Positions 25,672 through 35,239 are shown, numbered from the stretch's first letter. The stretch is 64,000 nucleotides of DNA from Holophagae bacterium (GCA_029263455.1 JAJCXM010000008.1:868001-932000), one strand, 5' to 3'. Numbers and translations are program-made. Notes: a model not told the origin generated them from the sequence alone.

Positions 25672-26814
25672 TTACTTCCAGGTTAAGGCTTGTTCTGGTT
25701 CGAGCGATGTTTCCATATTTAAGTGACCCGTCTCAAGCCACTGAGGCGCAGAGAACTGGTCAATCTGGCGAACGAAATAGGCGATATCCTTATCGGAAAC
25801 AGTTAGCGAAACCCAGCAATTGCGTTGTGTCTTTTTCGCCGCATAAAGGGCTTGATCCGCCAGATCAATCACATGTTCCCAGCTAAATTGGTCAGGCTCA
25901 CTTATTGCAAGTGGGAAACAGGAGAAACCCAAAGAACACGTTTTGTGAATGGTTATGCCGTTGCCAACCTTGAATTCATGCGACTCGGCGTTGCTGCGGA
26001 TGCGTTCTGCGATGGTTCGCCCATACTTAAGTGAAGAATTACGGCATATGACGAGAAACTCCTCGCCGCCCCAGCGCACGATGATGTCAGAATTCCGACA
26101 ACTGTCGCGGAGGATACCACTGAATTGGATGAGCACTTGATCGCCAGCGGCGTGGCCATAGGTGTCGTTCACTTGTTTGAAATGGTCGATATCCACCATC
26201 ATGAATAGCATGTCACTGTTTTCAGAGTCGGATCCAGGCGGTTTTGCATCATGGTAACGGCGGTGAACCAAGGCAATGTCATAGAGAATGTTTTGACTTA
26301 CGAATCGGCGGTTATTTAGGCCGGTCAGTGGGTCTGTTTGCGTGGCCAGTTCAAGTTGGCCATTTAAGTTTTCAAGTTGTTCATTCTTTTGGCGTATTTC
26401 CTCGAGCATGAGTTGATTAAGACGAACAAGCTCGTAGCGTTCGATGACTTTCGTCACCGAGAAGCCGATGGTATGGTCGATGTGCTCATCCTTGATCAGA
26501 TAGTCGTCCGCCCCTAAGGCGATGGCTTGTTTGACGACTTCCATCTCGTCGTTTGAAGTGAGCATCATGATGGGAATCAATATGCCTAATTCACGTATGT
26601 TAGAGACCAATTCCAACCCGTTCATGTTTGGCATATTGAGGTCAGAAATGACCAGCCCCAACCTATCGGCTTGAGCTTCTATATGCTTCATGGCCTCAAC
26701 TCCGTCACCAGCTGTGACTACTTCAAAGCCTTGTCCATGTAGAATATCGGCGATAACTTCACGAGCGAAGGCATCGTCGTCTACTAATAGAACTCTCATG
26801 CTATCGTCAGGCAA
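25672..26814 (-). CDS. wspR: Response regulator-diguanylate cyclase (WspR-like)
   Basis: 380 residues. The receiver (residues 6-120) has the acidic DDD cluster, phospho-acceptor D58 in VISDLNMP and the conserved Lys in YLIKDEH. A linker coiled coil (about 125-158) leads to a GGDEF domain with GGEEF at 249-253 and an allosteric inhibitory site, R240-NSD, five residues before it. It would make cyclic-di-GMP when phosphorylated. The start is TTG at 26814, with AGGAGG (26820-26825) five bases upstream. It is the last gene of the chemosensory operon, and it occupies the position of WspR in function, so the symbol is by analogy. Confidence 0.85.
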   Translation of the reverse strand: MPDDSMRVLLVDDDAFAREVIADILHGQGFEVVTAGDGVEAMKHIEAQADRLGLVISDLNMPNMNGLELVSNIRELGILIPIMMLTSNDEMEVVKQAIALGADDYLIKDEHIDHTIGFSVTKVIERYELVRLNQLMLEEIRQKNEQLENLNGQLELATQTDPLTGLNNRRFVSQNILYDIALVHRRYHDAKPPGSDSENSDMLFMMVDIDHFKQVNDTYGHAAGDQVLIQFSGILRDSCRNSDIIVRWGGEEFLVICRNSSLKYGRTIAERIRSNAESHEFKVGNGITIHKTCSLGFSCFPLAISEPDQFSWEHVIDLADQALYAAKKTQRNCWVSLTVSDKDIAYFVRQIDQFSAPQWLETGHLNMETSLEPEQALTWK

Positions 26815-26826
26815 CTAGTCCTCCTG

Positions 26827-28953
26827 TCATGGGATTAAGTTTTCAATCGTTTCAATGAGGCTTGTTTGTTCAAAGGCGTGTTTAACCAAATATGCGGAGG
26901 CGCCCGAATCAATCCCTTTTAAGCGGTCTTCATTGGAAGCTCTTGCCGTCAACAATATCACCGGAATATCCATTAAGGCGTCGGTCTCTTTGATTTTGCG
27001 CGTCAATTCAAAACCGTTCATATGAGGCATTTCGACATCACTGACAACCAAATCAAATTCACCTTGGATCAACAAATCAAATGCTTCGCGACCATCAGCA
27101 GCCAAATTGACCTGGTATCCGTGGGACTCCAAGATGCTTTTTTCGATTTCGCGGGTGTTAAACGAGTCGTCGACCACAAGAATTCTTGAGCGCCGGGTCA
27201 ATGATGTTTGAGGTCTAGCTGTGAAGGTGTGTTCTGTCATTTGAATGAGCACAGGAATGTTGAGTATGTTCATAAGGCTACCTTCACCGCGAATGGCAGC
27301 TCCCATTAATAGGCCTTGTGCATTAATGTGCTCGGGAATAGGGTGAACAACCACACTGTCAATGTCTTCAACCTTATCTACTATTACAGCCAGTAAGCGG
27401 CTATTTGAAGTGACAACAACCAAAATAGGCTTTTCGTCCGTACTGGGACTACTGCCAAATAGGTGTGCAAGGTCAAGGATGCGCACAATATCGTCGCCCA
27501 AACTCACAGCTTCATAGTCGACTGCATTAATAAAGCTACGACGATCGAGGCGGTGAATACTCCTAATGCCGTTGGTCGGAATGCCAAGCCGGTGTTCGCC
27601 TGACTTGATAGCCATTAACTGGATCACGGCGAGACTTTGTGGGAGTCTTATTCGAAACCGTGTACCTTGGCCAGATGAGTGATCAACGTCGATTGATCCA
27701 TTGAGTTCATGGATGATGTTTCTTCGAACGACATCCATGCCTACACCACGTCCCGACCAATCTGTAACGATTTCCGATGAACTTAAGCCCGGAGCAAAAA
27801 TGAATTCGGTACGTTGTTGCTCCGTCATTTGGTGCCAATCTTTGTCTTCAACAAGGCCAAGCTTTGTGGCCTTCTTACCTAAGCCCTCCAGGTCAATGCC
27901 AGTGCCATCATCTTCAAAACGAATCATGACCCGGCCCTGGTCAAAGGACGCCGTTATTTCAATTCTTCCAACTCTCTTTTTTCCTGCCGCTTGTCGTTGG
28001 TCTGGACTTTCTATTCCGTGCACGATCGCGTTGCGTATCATATGCTCTAGTGGCGCTTGGATTAGTTCCAGCATACGTCGGTCAAGTTCTGTATCTTCTC
28101 CCGTAATGACTAATTCGACTTCTTTTCCAAGGTTAGCCGCCGCATCACGTGCGATGCGCCTTAAAGGCTCAAAAGTCCGAGACAGCGGAATCAGTCCAAG
28201 CCGATGGGCGCCTGTCTGTAGATCAGCCGTCTTTATTTCTTGAATTTCGATGTCGTTTTTTAAGTGATTGATAACCGTTTTTAGTCGTTTGGACAAACTT
28301 TCGACCTGTTGGCGAATGGCTATCCCTTGCTCATCATCACCTACCGCTCGACACTGAGTCCTTAACGATGAAAGGGTGTGATTCAGTTCACGCAGGCTCA
28401 TTAATCTAGCCTTGATCATTTCCAAGTGATTCCATTGTTCCCCGGTAAGTTTCATGACTTCATCAACCCGTGACCGTTTAATTCTTACGGTGTCGGAGGC
28501 AGGCACGGGTTTGGCGGGCAACGATTCGGGCTCCATGTTTATAGCTTTGGGTGATTCGACACTAGCCTCAATATTCTCTAGCGATTGACGCAGGCCAGAC
28601 TCAATGGATTCGTTTACCGTAAGTTCTTGTTTATTCACCAGCAGATCAATCAAACGTTCAAATTCATCGCAAGCCGCTAACAGAATGTTGGCCAATGCTG
28701 GATTAAACACCAGCTTTTGACTTCTCATGGCCGATAACACGTCTTCAAATGTGTGTAGGAATCCGGTCAACGTTTTGAGTCCTAACATCCGCGAGGCGCC
28801 CTTAACTGTATGGATACTGCGAAAGACTTCAGCGATCACGTTTTCATTCAGGCTGTCCTTTTCGAGAAGTAAAAGACCACTCACCGCTTTGCTATGATTC
28901 TCTCGTGCTTCTTCAATGAAGCGTTTCACAAATTTGCTTCGGTCAAATGCCAC
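26827..28953 (-). CDS. wspE: CheA-like hybrid kinase with receiver (WspE-like)
   Basis: 708 residues. The HPt domain has the phospho-acceptor His48 in SIHTVKGASRMLG. Residues 155-250 form a helical dimerisation region. The ATPase has HMIRNAIVHGIESP, DDGTGI and GRGVGMDVV. A CheW-like domain follows (about 435-570). A C-terminal receiver (about 592-705) has D639 in VVSDVEMPHMNG. It lacks a separate P2 docking domain. The GTG start at 28953 is supported by an AGGAAGGG site. The receiver could act as a phosphate sink or as a relay to the cyclase. The CheA-receiver fusion is the WspE/FrzE-like type. Confidence 0.88.
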   Translation of the reverse strand: MAFDRSKFVKRFIEEARENHSKAVSGLLLLEKDSLNENVIAEVFRSIHTVKGASRMLGLKTLTGFLHTFEDVLSAMRSQKLVFNPALANILLAACDEFERLIDLLVNKQELTVNESIESGLRQSLENIEASVESPKAINMEPESLPAKPVPASDTVRIKRSRVDEVMKLTGEQWNHLEMIKARLMSLRELNHTLSSLRTQCRAVGDDEQGIAIRQQVESLSKRLKTVINHLKNDIEIQEIKTADLQTGAHRLGLIPLSRTFEPLRRIARDAAANLGKEVELVITGEDTELDRRMLELIQAPLEHMIRNAIVHGIESPDQRQAAGKKRVGRIEITASFDQGRVMIRFEDDGTGIDLEGLGKKATKLGLVEDKDWHQMTEQQRTEFIFAPGLSSSEIVTDWSGRGVGMDVVRRNIIHELNGSIDVDHSSGQGTRFRIRLPQSLAVIQLMAIKSGEHRLGIPTNGIRSIHRLDRRSFINAVDYEAVSLGDDIVRILDLAHLFGSSPSTDEKPILVVVTSNSRLLAVIVDKVEDIDSVVVHPIPEHINAQGLLMGAAIRGEGSLMNILNIPVLIQMTEHTFTARPQTSLTRRSRILVVDDSFNTREIEKSILESHGYQVNLAADGREAFDLLIQGEFDLVVSDVEMPHMNGFELTRKIKETDALMDIPVILLTARASNEDRLKGIDSGASAYLVKHAFEQTSLIETIENLIP

Positions 28954-30358
28954 GTTGTTGCCCTTCCTTGTGCTCGCCAGTCAGCCGATGATGGCAGAGA
29001 CGAACGACATCTGATTGGGTGAGCGACAAAGGAATAAGGGAGTAGGTCGTGACATCTGCCGATGAGCGGTCTAGATGCTGAAGTGTGGCTCGATACTCAC
29101 GTCGAGCAGCTTTATGTTTACCTAATCGGTAAAAGGCTTCTGCCAGTAAAAAATGTGGAAACCAGTCTGAACCTTGAATAAAGATACTTTTATGGAAACT
29201 GCGGACGGCGAATTCATGATCGCCTTGATGCTGAGCGATCATGCCCAAGAGAATGTGCGTTGCACCATTGTAAGAATCGTGGACCAGCAATCGTTGTCCG
29301 CATTCCCTAGCTTCGTCCAACTTGCCCAACTGAAACAAAATAGTAGCTTTGGTTACCTCGTGCGCGGGCGATTGATCTGTTTCGCTGATATTTTCTAAGA
29401 GTTGAAGCGCTTCATCGTAGCGCCGCTCCTGTGCCAGATCTTGCACCTGTTCCAAGGATTTACTTGGCAAATTGAGAGCGATCGGCGGACTCTCTTGTAC
29501 TACTCTTGGAGGGCACTTTAGTTCTACTCGGCGAGTTTTAGGAACCGTGAATTTTGGCCGCGGATTGGGTACTCGAGCAAAATAGTACAGTCCGTCGCGA
29601 TTGAGGAGTATTAAGCTCTGTGGGTGGGTTGCCAGTGTTTCCGTTGTGCCGACAACCAAGACGCCTTGATCGTTTAAAACACGTTCGATCAGACTCATTA
29701 CTTGTATGCGTGTTTGCTCGTCAAAATAGATGGAAACGTTTCGATACAAAACAAAATCTACAAGACCAACTTGTGCTGGCCAATCGGCGTCAAGCAAATT
29801 GATTTCTTTGAATGTCACCTTTCTGAGCATGTGTTCTTTTAGTTGCAGGGCGTTTACTTGGTCAGGGACGAAATATTTGGGGACAAGATCAGATTTGATG
29901 TTTCGTAGTGATGATTTCCGGAAATGACCACTGCGGGCACTCTCTAGTGCAACAGGATCAATGTCGGCACCTAATATTTCAATATAGTTAGGCCAGGACG
30001 GATCAAAAGATTCGTCGAATAGCATGGCGAGGGAATAAGGCTCTTCGCCAGTTGAACAACCTGCGCAGAGGATTCGGATGCGGCGGGTAGGTTCGGCATT
30101 TCTAATCGTCTTAACCATTTGCAGAATGAGTTCCAAATGACCCAGTTCGCGAAAAAAGTAGGTCTCTTTGACGGTTAATTGTTCAACAAGCGACGTCCAT
30201 AATTTGCCGCCCGCTTCGATCTCGCAAAAATATTGCTCGGCAGTAAGTCCCCTGTTCTTTTGCTGACGTTCAACGATTTCGCTCAGGTAGGCGTGTTTGG
30301 CCGGCTCAAAATACAGGCCACAACGGCTGCGAATTAACTCGGCGAAACGGTATATCAT
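28943..30358 (-). CDS. wspC: CheR methyltransferase with TPR tail (WspC-like)
   Basis: 471 residues. The N-terminal CheR part contains QLTVKETYFFRELG, the equivalent of the conserved TxNET-FFRE substrate region. The SAM site is ILCAGCSTGEEPYSLAM. The C-terminal third, from about residue 305, contains TPR repeats, as in WspC and FrzF, where they mediate protein contacts. It would methylate Glu residues of the MCP at 32211. It overlaps the CheB gene by four bases and the CheA gene by eleven, so translation is coupled. Confidence 0.88.
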   Translation of the reverse strand: MIYRFAELIRSRCGLYFEPAKHAYLSEIVERQQKNRGLTAEQYFCEIEAGGKLWTSLVEQLTVKETYFFRELGHLELILQMVKTIRNAEPTRRIRILCAGCSTGEEPYSLAMLFDESFDPSWPNYIEILGADIDPVALESARSGHFRKSSLRNIKSDLVPKYFVPDQVNALQLKEHMLRKVTFKEINLLDADWPAQVGLVDFVLYRNVSIYFDEQTRIQVMSLIERVLNDQGVLVVGTTETLATHPQSLILLNRDGLYYFARVPNPRPKFTVPKTRRVELKCPPRVVQESPPIALNLPSKSLEQVQDLAQERRYDEALQLLENISETDQSPAHEVTKATILFQLGKLDEARECGQRLLVHDSYNGATHILLGMIAQHQGDHEFAVRSFHKSIFIQGSDWFPHFLLAEAFYRLGKHKAARREYRATLQHLDRSSADVTTYSLIPLSLTQSDVVRLCHHRLTGEHKEGQQRGI

Positions 30359-31359
30359 CCGTTGCTCCCGAGCGACAGCAACTTGGCTGCGATTTCATCC
30401 AAAGGCAGAATCCAACGGGCCGCGTTACTTTCAATGGCACGCCGAGGCATGCCAAACACGACAGAACTGGCCTCATCTTGAGCGATCGTCAACCCACCAG
30501 CGGCTTTAACAGCGGTTAAACCTCGTGCGCCATCGTCTCCCATGCCAGTAAGAACAATGCCGATAGTTTCCGCACCAAGTGACTTGGCGACGGACGTTAA
30601 GAAGAAGTCGCACGAAGGTCGATAAATGTCTGTGTGACTGAAACTGCGTAGGCTAAATTTCCCTTCTTGTAGTTCCAGGTGTGCATGATCGGGTGCCAGA
30701 TAGATGTTGCCAGATTGTGGCTGTACACCTGCTTCGGCGACGGACACCTTAAATGAGGTCACATCGTTAAGCCAATCTGACATTCCTTTGATAAACCCGG
30801 TACCAATATGTTGGACGACCACGATTGGGATCGGGTAGGGGTTTGACAGTTGATTGAGAATTTGAAGGATCGCTTTAGGGCCACCGGTGGATGCGGCGAT
30901 GGCGACCATTTGGTATTGTTTGGCCTGCGTTTCGGCCGTATTGGACCGACTGCGGTGTCGGATCACTTTGACAGCACTTATCAATCGTAACCTGCGCTCA
31001 AAATCAGACTGCTCCTGTCTGTCGATATCGTCAAGTGCCATAACCTCAAGAGCGCCCCTCGAAATGGCTTCGATTGCGGTAACGGTCGGTTGATCACAAG
31101 AGATGGCAAGAATAGGTACTGGGGTATTGGCCATGATGGATTCAATGGCATTCAATGGCTCTTCACTATCGGCAGATAATTCTAGAATGATTAAGGTAGG
31201 CTGCAGATATTCGAGTAGTCGGGTCATATGACTACCCATATCGACGAAGCCAGCAAACTCGATGTCCGTACCTCGTAACTTCTTCATGATGGCTGATCTG
31301 AGAGAGAGTCCTCGTTCCACAACAGCGATCCTGAGTGAGTTCGCATCGTTCGTGATCAT
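30355..31359 (-). CDS. wspF: CheB methylesterase with degenerate receiver (WspF-like)
   Basis: 334 residues. The C-terminal esterase domain is intact, with S157 in AIAASTGGP, H184 in VVQHIGTGF and the acidic residue of TGMGDDGARG (D275). The N-terminal receiver-like domain is degenerate: the usual acidic pair is E15-R16, the phospho-acceptor position reads LIILELSAD with E60 in place of Asp, and the conserved Lys is L109. It therefore probably cannot be phosphorylated. The Glu could mimic an active state, or activity could be controlled by contacts. It lies between the short CheW-like gene and CheR with four-base overlaps. Confidence 0.82.
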   Translation of the reverse strand: MITNDANSLRIAVVERGLSLRSAIMKKLRGTDIEFAGFVDMGSHMTRLLEYLQPTLIILELSADSEEPLNAIESIMANTPVPILAISCDQPTVTAIEAISRGALEVMALDDIDRQEQSDFERRLRLISAVKVIRHRSRSNTAETQAKQYQMVAIAASTGGPKAILQILNQLSNPYPIPIVVVQHIGTGFIKGMSDWLNDVTSFKVSVAEAGVQPQSGNIYLAPDHAHLELQEGKFSLRSFSHTDIYRPSCDFFLTSVAKSLGAETIGIVLTGMGDDGARGLTAVKAAGGLTIAQDEASSVVFGMPRRAIESNAARWILPLDEIAAKLLSLGSNG

Positions 31360-31724
31360 ATGAGCACAAGTCGCTGAAAATCGATGACGGGAACCGCCAA
31401 ATCGTCAATCAAAAAAAGCGCCCAAACGCAAGATATCTGGAAGCTCTTTGACCAAAGTTGAGGGAGTAGGAATAGCTTCTCGATTGGCAGCTGCAGGATG
31501 TCTCTAATGTGATCTACTGCCACGGCGCGTGAATTCCCTCCTCGGATTTCCAAGAGAAACGCTGGAGGTTCCAAGGGTTCTTTGGCGCCGAATAGAGGGA
31601 TGATGGATAGCTCATGGGGCGCACTTGTGTGTCGGACTCCATCTAGCTGGTCGATCATCGTTGCAAGTGTCACCCCATTAGAATCGAATAGGCACAACCC
31701 GACTGTTTGTGGATCATTTTCCAT
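31356..31724 (-). CDS. Short CheW-like protein
   Basis: 122 residues, with no signal peptide. The middle and C-terminal parts match the second half of a CheW fold (VAVDHIRDILQLP, ALFLIDDLAVPVIDFQRL), but the N-terminal strands of a full CheW are weak or missing (NDPQTVGLCLFDSNGVTLATM). It could be a diverged scaffold protein in the place of WspD, or a remnant. It overlaps the CheW gene by 11 bases and the CheB gene by four, which suggests it is still translated. No confident family call is possible without structural prediction. Confidence 0.6.
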   Translation of the reverse strand: MENDPQTVGLCLFDSNGVTLATMIDQLDGVRHTSAPHELSIIPLFGAKEPLEPPAFLLEIRGGNSRAVAVDHIRDILQLPIEKLFLLPQLWSKSFQISCVWALFLIDDLAVPVIDFQRLVLI

Positions 31725-32214
31725 CTGCTAGCTCCGCAAATACGGACGATAGGTTGATAATCATGACCGATTGACTTGACCAGCTGAATTCACCCTTTAG
31801 ATGGCGCCCGACCGGACTTTTTGGGGCTCGAGGTGTGGTGTGTATGTCAGAATCCCGCACTTTAAGGATATCGAGGACGTCATCAACCATCATAACGGTT
31901 TGCAGGCCAGTTACCGCAATCAGCAGACCCTTGGTTTGATTCTCTTTTTGGGCTTGTAACCCTAGGAATGACTTTATGTTGAATACAGTCTCGATGCTAC
32001 TTCGCACATTTATGACGCCCAAGAAATGGACGGGTGAGCCTGGAACGGGATAGACCTTTTCGACGGCTACAACTTGCAAAACGTCGGCAAGAGGAAGAGC
32101 GAAAAGAGATTCGCCCAGCCGAATAATGATGAATTCCGACTCCTTAGTTTCTTCAAGTGACTGGGATGGTCGACCTGCGAGTGATTGACGCAAGTCGTCG
32201 ACGGGGTTTTTCAT
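31714..32214 (-). CDS. wspB: CheW coupling protein (WspB-like)
   Basis: 166 residues, with a full CheW domain from about residue 25 (EFIIIRLGESLFALPLADVLQVV, GVINVRSSIETVFNIKSFLG, VDDVLDI). It would link the MCP to the CheA-like kinase in a signalling array. The start overlaps the MCP stop by four bases. An N-terminal extension (DDLRQSLAGRPSQSLEETKE) is not part of the domain and has no clear function. The gene is second in the operon. Confidence 0.85.
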   Translation of the reverse strand: MKNPVDDLRQSLAGRPSQSLEETKESEFIIIRLGESLFALPLADVLQVVAVEKVYPVPGSPVHFLGVINVRSSIETVFNIKSFLGLQAQKENQTKGLLIAVTGLQTVMMVDDVLDILKVRDSDIHTTPRAPKSPVGRHLKGEFSWSSQSVMIINLSSVFAELADGK

Positions 32215-34268
32215 TCCAACTTGAACCTATCAACTTGGTCCTTGAGTTTTCGCGAAAGCTCTTTGAGATCGTTGGCGATTTGTTTGGTGCGATTGATAGA
32301 GTCTGCTGTGTTATTGGCGCCTTGCGCAATTTCACGCAGTGATACGACGACCTGGTCATTGGCGATCTTTTGTTGTTGCGTCGACATCGATATTTGGCGG
32401 GCGGCATCAGAGGTAGAGCGTGCGTCTTCCACTAAGCCGGTTAACGTGTTGACGGTAGCGACTGCCAAGTCGCGGCCGCCCCGGATACCGTTTGAACCTT
32501 TTTCAGAAGCCATCACCAATTGGCTGACGGCGGTTTGTATTTCGTGTACACGTTCTTTGATCTCGCTGGTAGACTCCATCACGTTATTAGCCAATCTGCG
32601 AATCTCCATGGCCACGACGCCAAAACGACGACCAGCATCTCCGGCACCGGAAGCTTCGATTGAAGCGTTGAAAGCGATCAGTTTGGTTTGATCTGCAATA
32701 CCGCTGATGAGGTCGATTACCTTTGTGATTTCTTGGGAATTCTTGCCTAAATCAACAATCTTATTAATGCTTTCTTCGTTATTGGCATTGATCTCGTCCA
32801 TCTTCGCCATAAGGTTTTGGACAATCTCTGAGCCTGATTCCGTCTCGGCTAGGTTAGTAGAAGCGATCTCTAATACTTGGTTTGAGTTCTCCGCTATTTG
32901 CTTGGATGTCGCGGAAAGCTCTTCGATAGTGGCTGTAATCTCTGTGACCGATGAGGCTTGTTCTGTGGCAATTCCCATCTCTTCAGTTACCGCACCAAAC
33001 AGCGCTGTCGCCATATGATCTACATCAGTTGTGGCGCTTGTTACACCTTTCAATGTGTCACGTAGCTGTTTAACACTGCTTAACATGGTGCGCCTTAGTA
33101 TCTCTGCTTCGTCGCCACCTATTCCGTCGAAGTTTTCATTGGAACTGAGGTCGCCGATCGCCATTAAACGACTGAGCTCAAGTGAGGCTTTCAGAGGTCG
33201 TACAATTTGATTGGCAGATACGACCATAAGAATTGAGCCCAATCCTCCAACCAGCAACGCAGTGAGCACCATTAACCAGAGCGTATTTCTCTTGTTGCGT
33301 TGATCGCTTCGGTTGGAGTGCATCACCAATAAGGAGCCCACTTCGCCGTTGATTTCATAAAGCGGGTACAGAGCTTGAGTGAAGGATTCGTTATTAATAG
33401 TGGTTTCTTGCCAAAGTAAACGGGACAGGCGATTATCCAGATCTTGCTTATCCCACTGATTTTTCAGGGAATCCAGGGTTTTGTCTGAAAGGCGTTCGAT
33501 GTACCTAAATTCACCAGCCAACAAAACAGAGCCATGATAAAAATTGACATGTGTATTACTGGCTTTTGAAAGTTGATTAGCGTAGTCGTCGGTCACAAAT
33601 GTTGTACCCACAATTGTGGCTATCTTCTCAGGTCTATCGTCAAAGACGTCGCGGACGGGAATCACGATGGTCTGCGCTAGGCCCATCCCATAGCGAGAAT
33701 ATCCTGAGGACTGCCCGTTCTCGACGATTTTTAGTGTGAGTTGGATGTTTTCCGGCAGCTCGGAAAAACTCAAATATAGACTCTTGCCATCTGTTACATA
33801 TCTAGACCCCGTCGAGAAGCCTGTCATTTGTTGGCGACGATCAAAAAAGGCCAAAAGCTGATTCTTGTGACCAAAAATACCAATTAGATCAAAGTCGCCT
33901 ACATGTGATGCATTTTTGATTTTTTTGCCCAAATCACGACACAGTTCCTGACTACTCTCGTCCAAGTCACTTCCGTCAAGATCGGCATAGGCTCCATGGA
34001 GAACGGATGCATTGAAGACCACGTCATCGTCGCTCGCGACTAATTCGATGATTTTACGTTTGGTTTCGGCTTTGGTGTCCAGGTCCAGCAATGCAAGCTC
34101 AGTCGCTGTGCTCAAGCGGTTGTGAGCAGCTTTCGAAAACCAAGTGTTCGAGCGAACGACCATCACTGAAACAGTGGCAAGTAAAACGGCGGCGATCACA
34201 GAGATGCCAGAGAAGAGAATTCGACCACGGATTCCAAGTGACTGATATCGGCGCGAAAATGTTCCCAC
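32211..34268 (-). CDS. wspA: Methyl-accepting chemotaxis protein (WspA-like)
   Basis: 685 residues. A membrane helix at about 17-38 (ILFSGISVIAAVLLATVSVMV), a periplasmic sensor (about 40-325) and a second helix at about 329-352 are followed by a HAMP domain and a signalling domain (about 410-680). The hairpin tip region is degenerate relative to E. coli (IADQTKLIAFNASIEASGAG, then VVAMEIRRLANNV). The sensor is larger than the four-helix bundle of Pseudomonas WspA and may be a Cache-like module, so the stimulus could differ. It is the first gene of the operon. The GTG start has AGGAG seven bases upstream. Confidence 0.88.
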   Translation of the reverse strand: MGTFSRRYQSLGIRGRILFSGISVIAAVLLATVSVMVVRSNTWFSKAAHNRLSTATELALLDLDTKAETKRKIIELVASDDDVVFNASVLHGAYADLDGSDLDESSQELCRDLGKKIKNASHVGDFDLIGIFGHKNQLLAFFDRRQQMTGFSTGSRYVTDGKSLYLSFSELPENIQLTLKIVENGQSSGYSRYGMGLAQTIVIPVRDVFDDRPEKIATIVGTTFVTDDYANQLSKASNTHVNFYHGSVLLAGEFRYIERLSDKTLDSLKNQWDKQDLDNRLSRLLWQETTINNESFTQALYPLYEINGEVGSLLVMHSNRSDQRNKRNTLWLMVLTALLVGGLGSILMVVSANQIVRPLKASLELSRLMAIGDLSSNENFDGIGGDEAEILRRTMLSSVKQLRDTLKGVTSATTDVDHMATALFGAVTEEMGIATEQASSVTEITATIEELSATSKQIAENSNQVLEIASTNLAETESGSEIVQNLMAKMDEINANNEESINKIVDLGKNSQEITKVIDLISGIADQTKLIAFNASIEASGAGDAGRRFGVVAMEIRRLANNVMESTSEIKERVHEIQTAVSQLVMASEKGSNGIRGGRDLAVATVNTLTGLVEDARSTSDAARQISMSTQQQKIANDQVVVSLREIAQGANNTADSINRTKQIANDLKELSRKLKDQVDRFKLE

Positions 34269-34466
34269 TGGGTTCTCCTAAAATAAGGGAAATAAGCCAC
34301 ACAGGTTATTTATCGTCCAAACCGAGAATTCGTTAAGCTAAGTCTAACTACTTTTTTTTGAACCAAACTCCGGTCCGCCAAAACATACCTTGATATAACG
34401 CACAGAAAGTTTTGAAGAAACCATCCTGTCGCGGGTCTTAAGGGGTATTACCCATCGGAGGACGCC

Positions 34467-35219
34467 ATGAAAAGTCTGTACTTCTATTTATTGACCGCCT
34501 TAATACTTGCTCTAGCTTTTGCCATGTTTTTTCGTCAATCTAATCGTCAAGTTGAATCTGCCATGCCAATTGACGCATTTCGCTTGGCTACGTACGAAGT
34601 GCCAGCTAACCTGAGGCACCAATTACGTGAACTAATGAATCAACATTTTAGAGCTGTAAGTGGTGACGGGCCTTCTATTGCTCGGGTTGAAATGTTGCCT
34701 GGCGGTCAGTTGGCGCTGATTGGGCCTGTGGAAGTTCAAAAAGGCTTTGCCGAAGTTGTCAGCAAACTACAGACGGTTGAGCCTAGTGTGACCTTAAATT
34801 ATGAGCTGGATTGTTGGGTTGTGCTTGGTCCCGCTGATTTGTGGGCGACAAGAAGTGCTGATTTGTCGAAGATGGAGTTAGAAACTTGGCTGGAGCAATT
34901 GGGTGCAGAAGTTGAGGTCATGGAGCATCTGCGCCTGATTGGTGCCGAAGGAAGCCGCACGCAAATTATCGGCACGCTCTTTCGGGCCGAACCAGAATTA
35001 GCTATGAATGGCCAACAATGGGTTGGGGAACTTGAAATTATTGGAACTGGCGAATATGGTGTCAGCACTGGTTTATCAACGCAATTAGCGCTTTCGCCAA
35101 ATCGACCCGCCCTGATTGGCGGTTCCTCGATTGATTATCATGGCAATGACAAACGCATCCTCGATTTATTGGCGCGTCAAGGTCAAATCTACTATATCGT
35201 GCGCATTCAGAACGCATAA
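34467..35219 (+). CDS. Membrane-anchored hypothetical protein upstream of ECF sigma gene
   Basis: 250 residues. An N-terminal helix (SLYFYLLTALILALAFAMFF) anchors or exports the protein. The segment IARVEMLPGGQLALIGPVEV and the following helix EVVSKLQTVEPSV resemble the N-domain fold of secretins and STN modules, but the match is weak. No catalytic motif is visible. The ATG at 34467 has GGAGG upstream. The next gene, an ECF sigma factor, starts 20 bases after its stop, so the two are probably co-transcribed. A role in signal perception for the sigma factor is inferred from position only. Confidence 0.6.
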   Translation: MKSLYFYLLTALILALAFAMFFRQSNRQVESAMPIDAFRLATYEVPANLRHQLRELMNQHFRAVSGDGPSIARVEMLPGGQLALIGPVEVQKGFAEVVSKLQTVEPSVTLNYELDCWVVLGPADLWATRSADLSKMELETWLEQLGAEVEVMEHLRLIGAEGSRTQIIGTLFRAEPELAMNGQQWVGELEIIGTGEYGVSTGLSTQLALSPNRPALIGGSSIDYHGNDKRILDLLARQGQIYYIVRIQNA

Positions 35220-35239
35220 ATGGATGGGAGCTTAATCGC

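Noticed and set aside
27701-28243. Long plus-strand frame of 180 codons opposite the CheA-like gene
   Set aside because: It is the antisense shadow of a well-conserved kinase domain, and its composition is Ser/Arg-rich as expected of such shadows.
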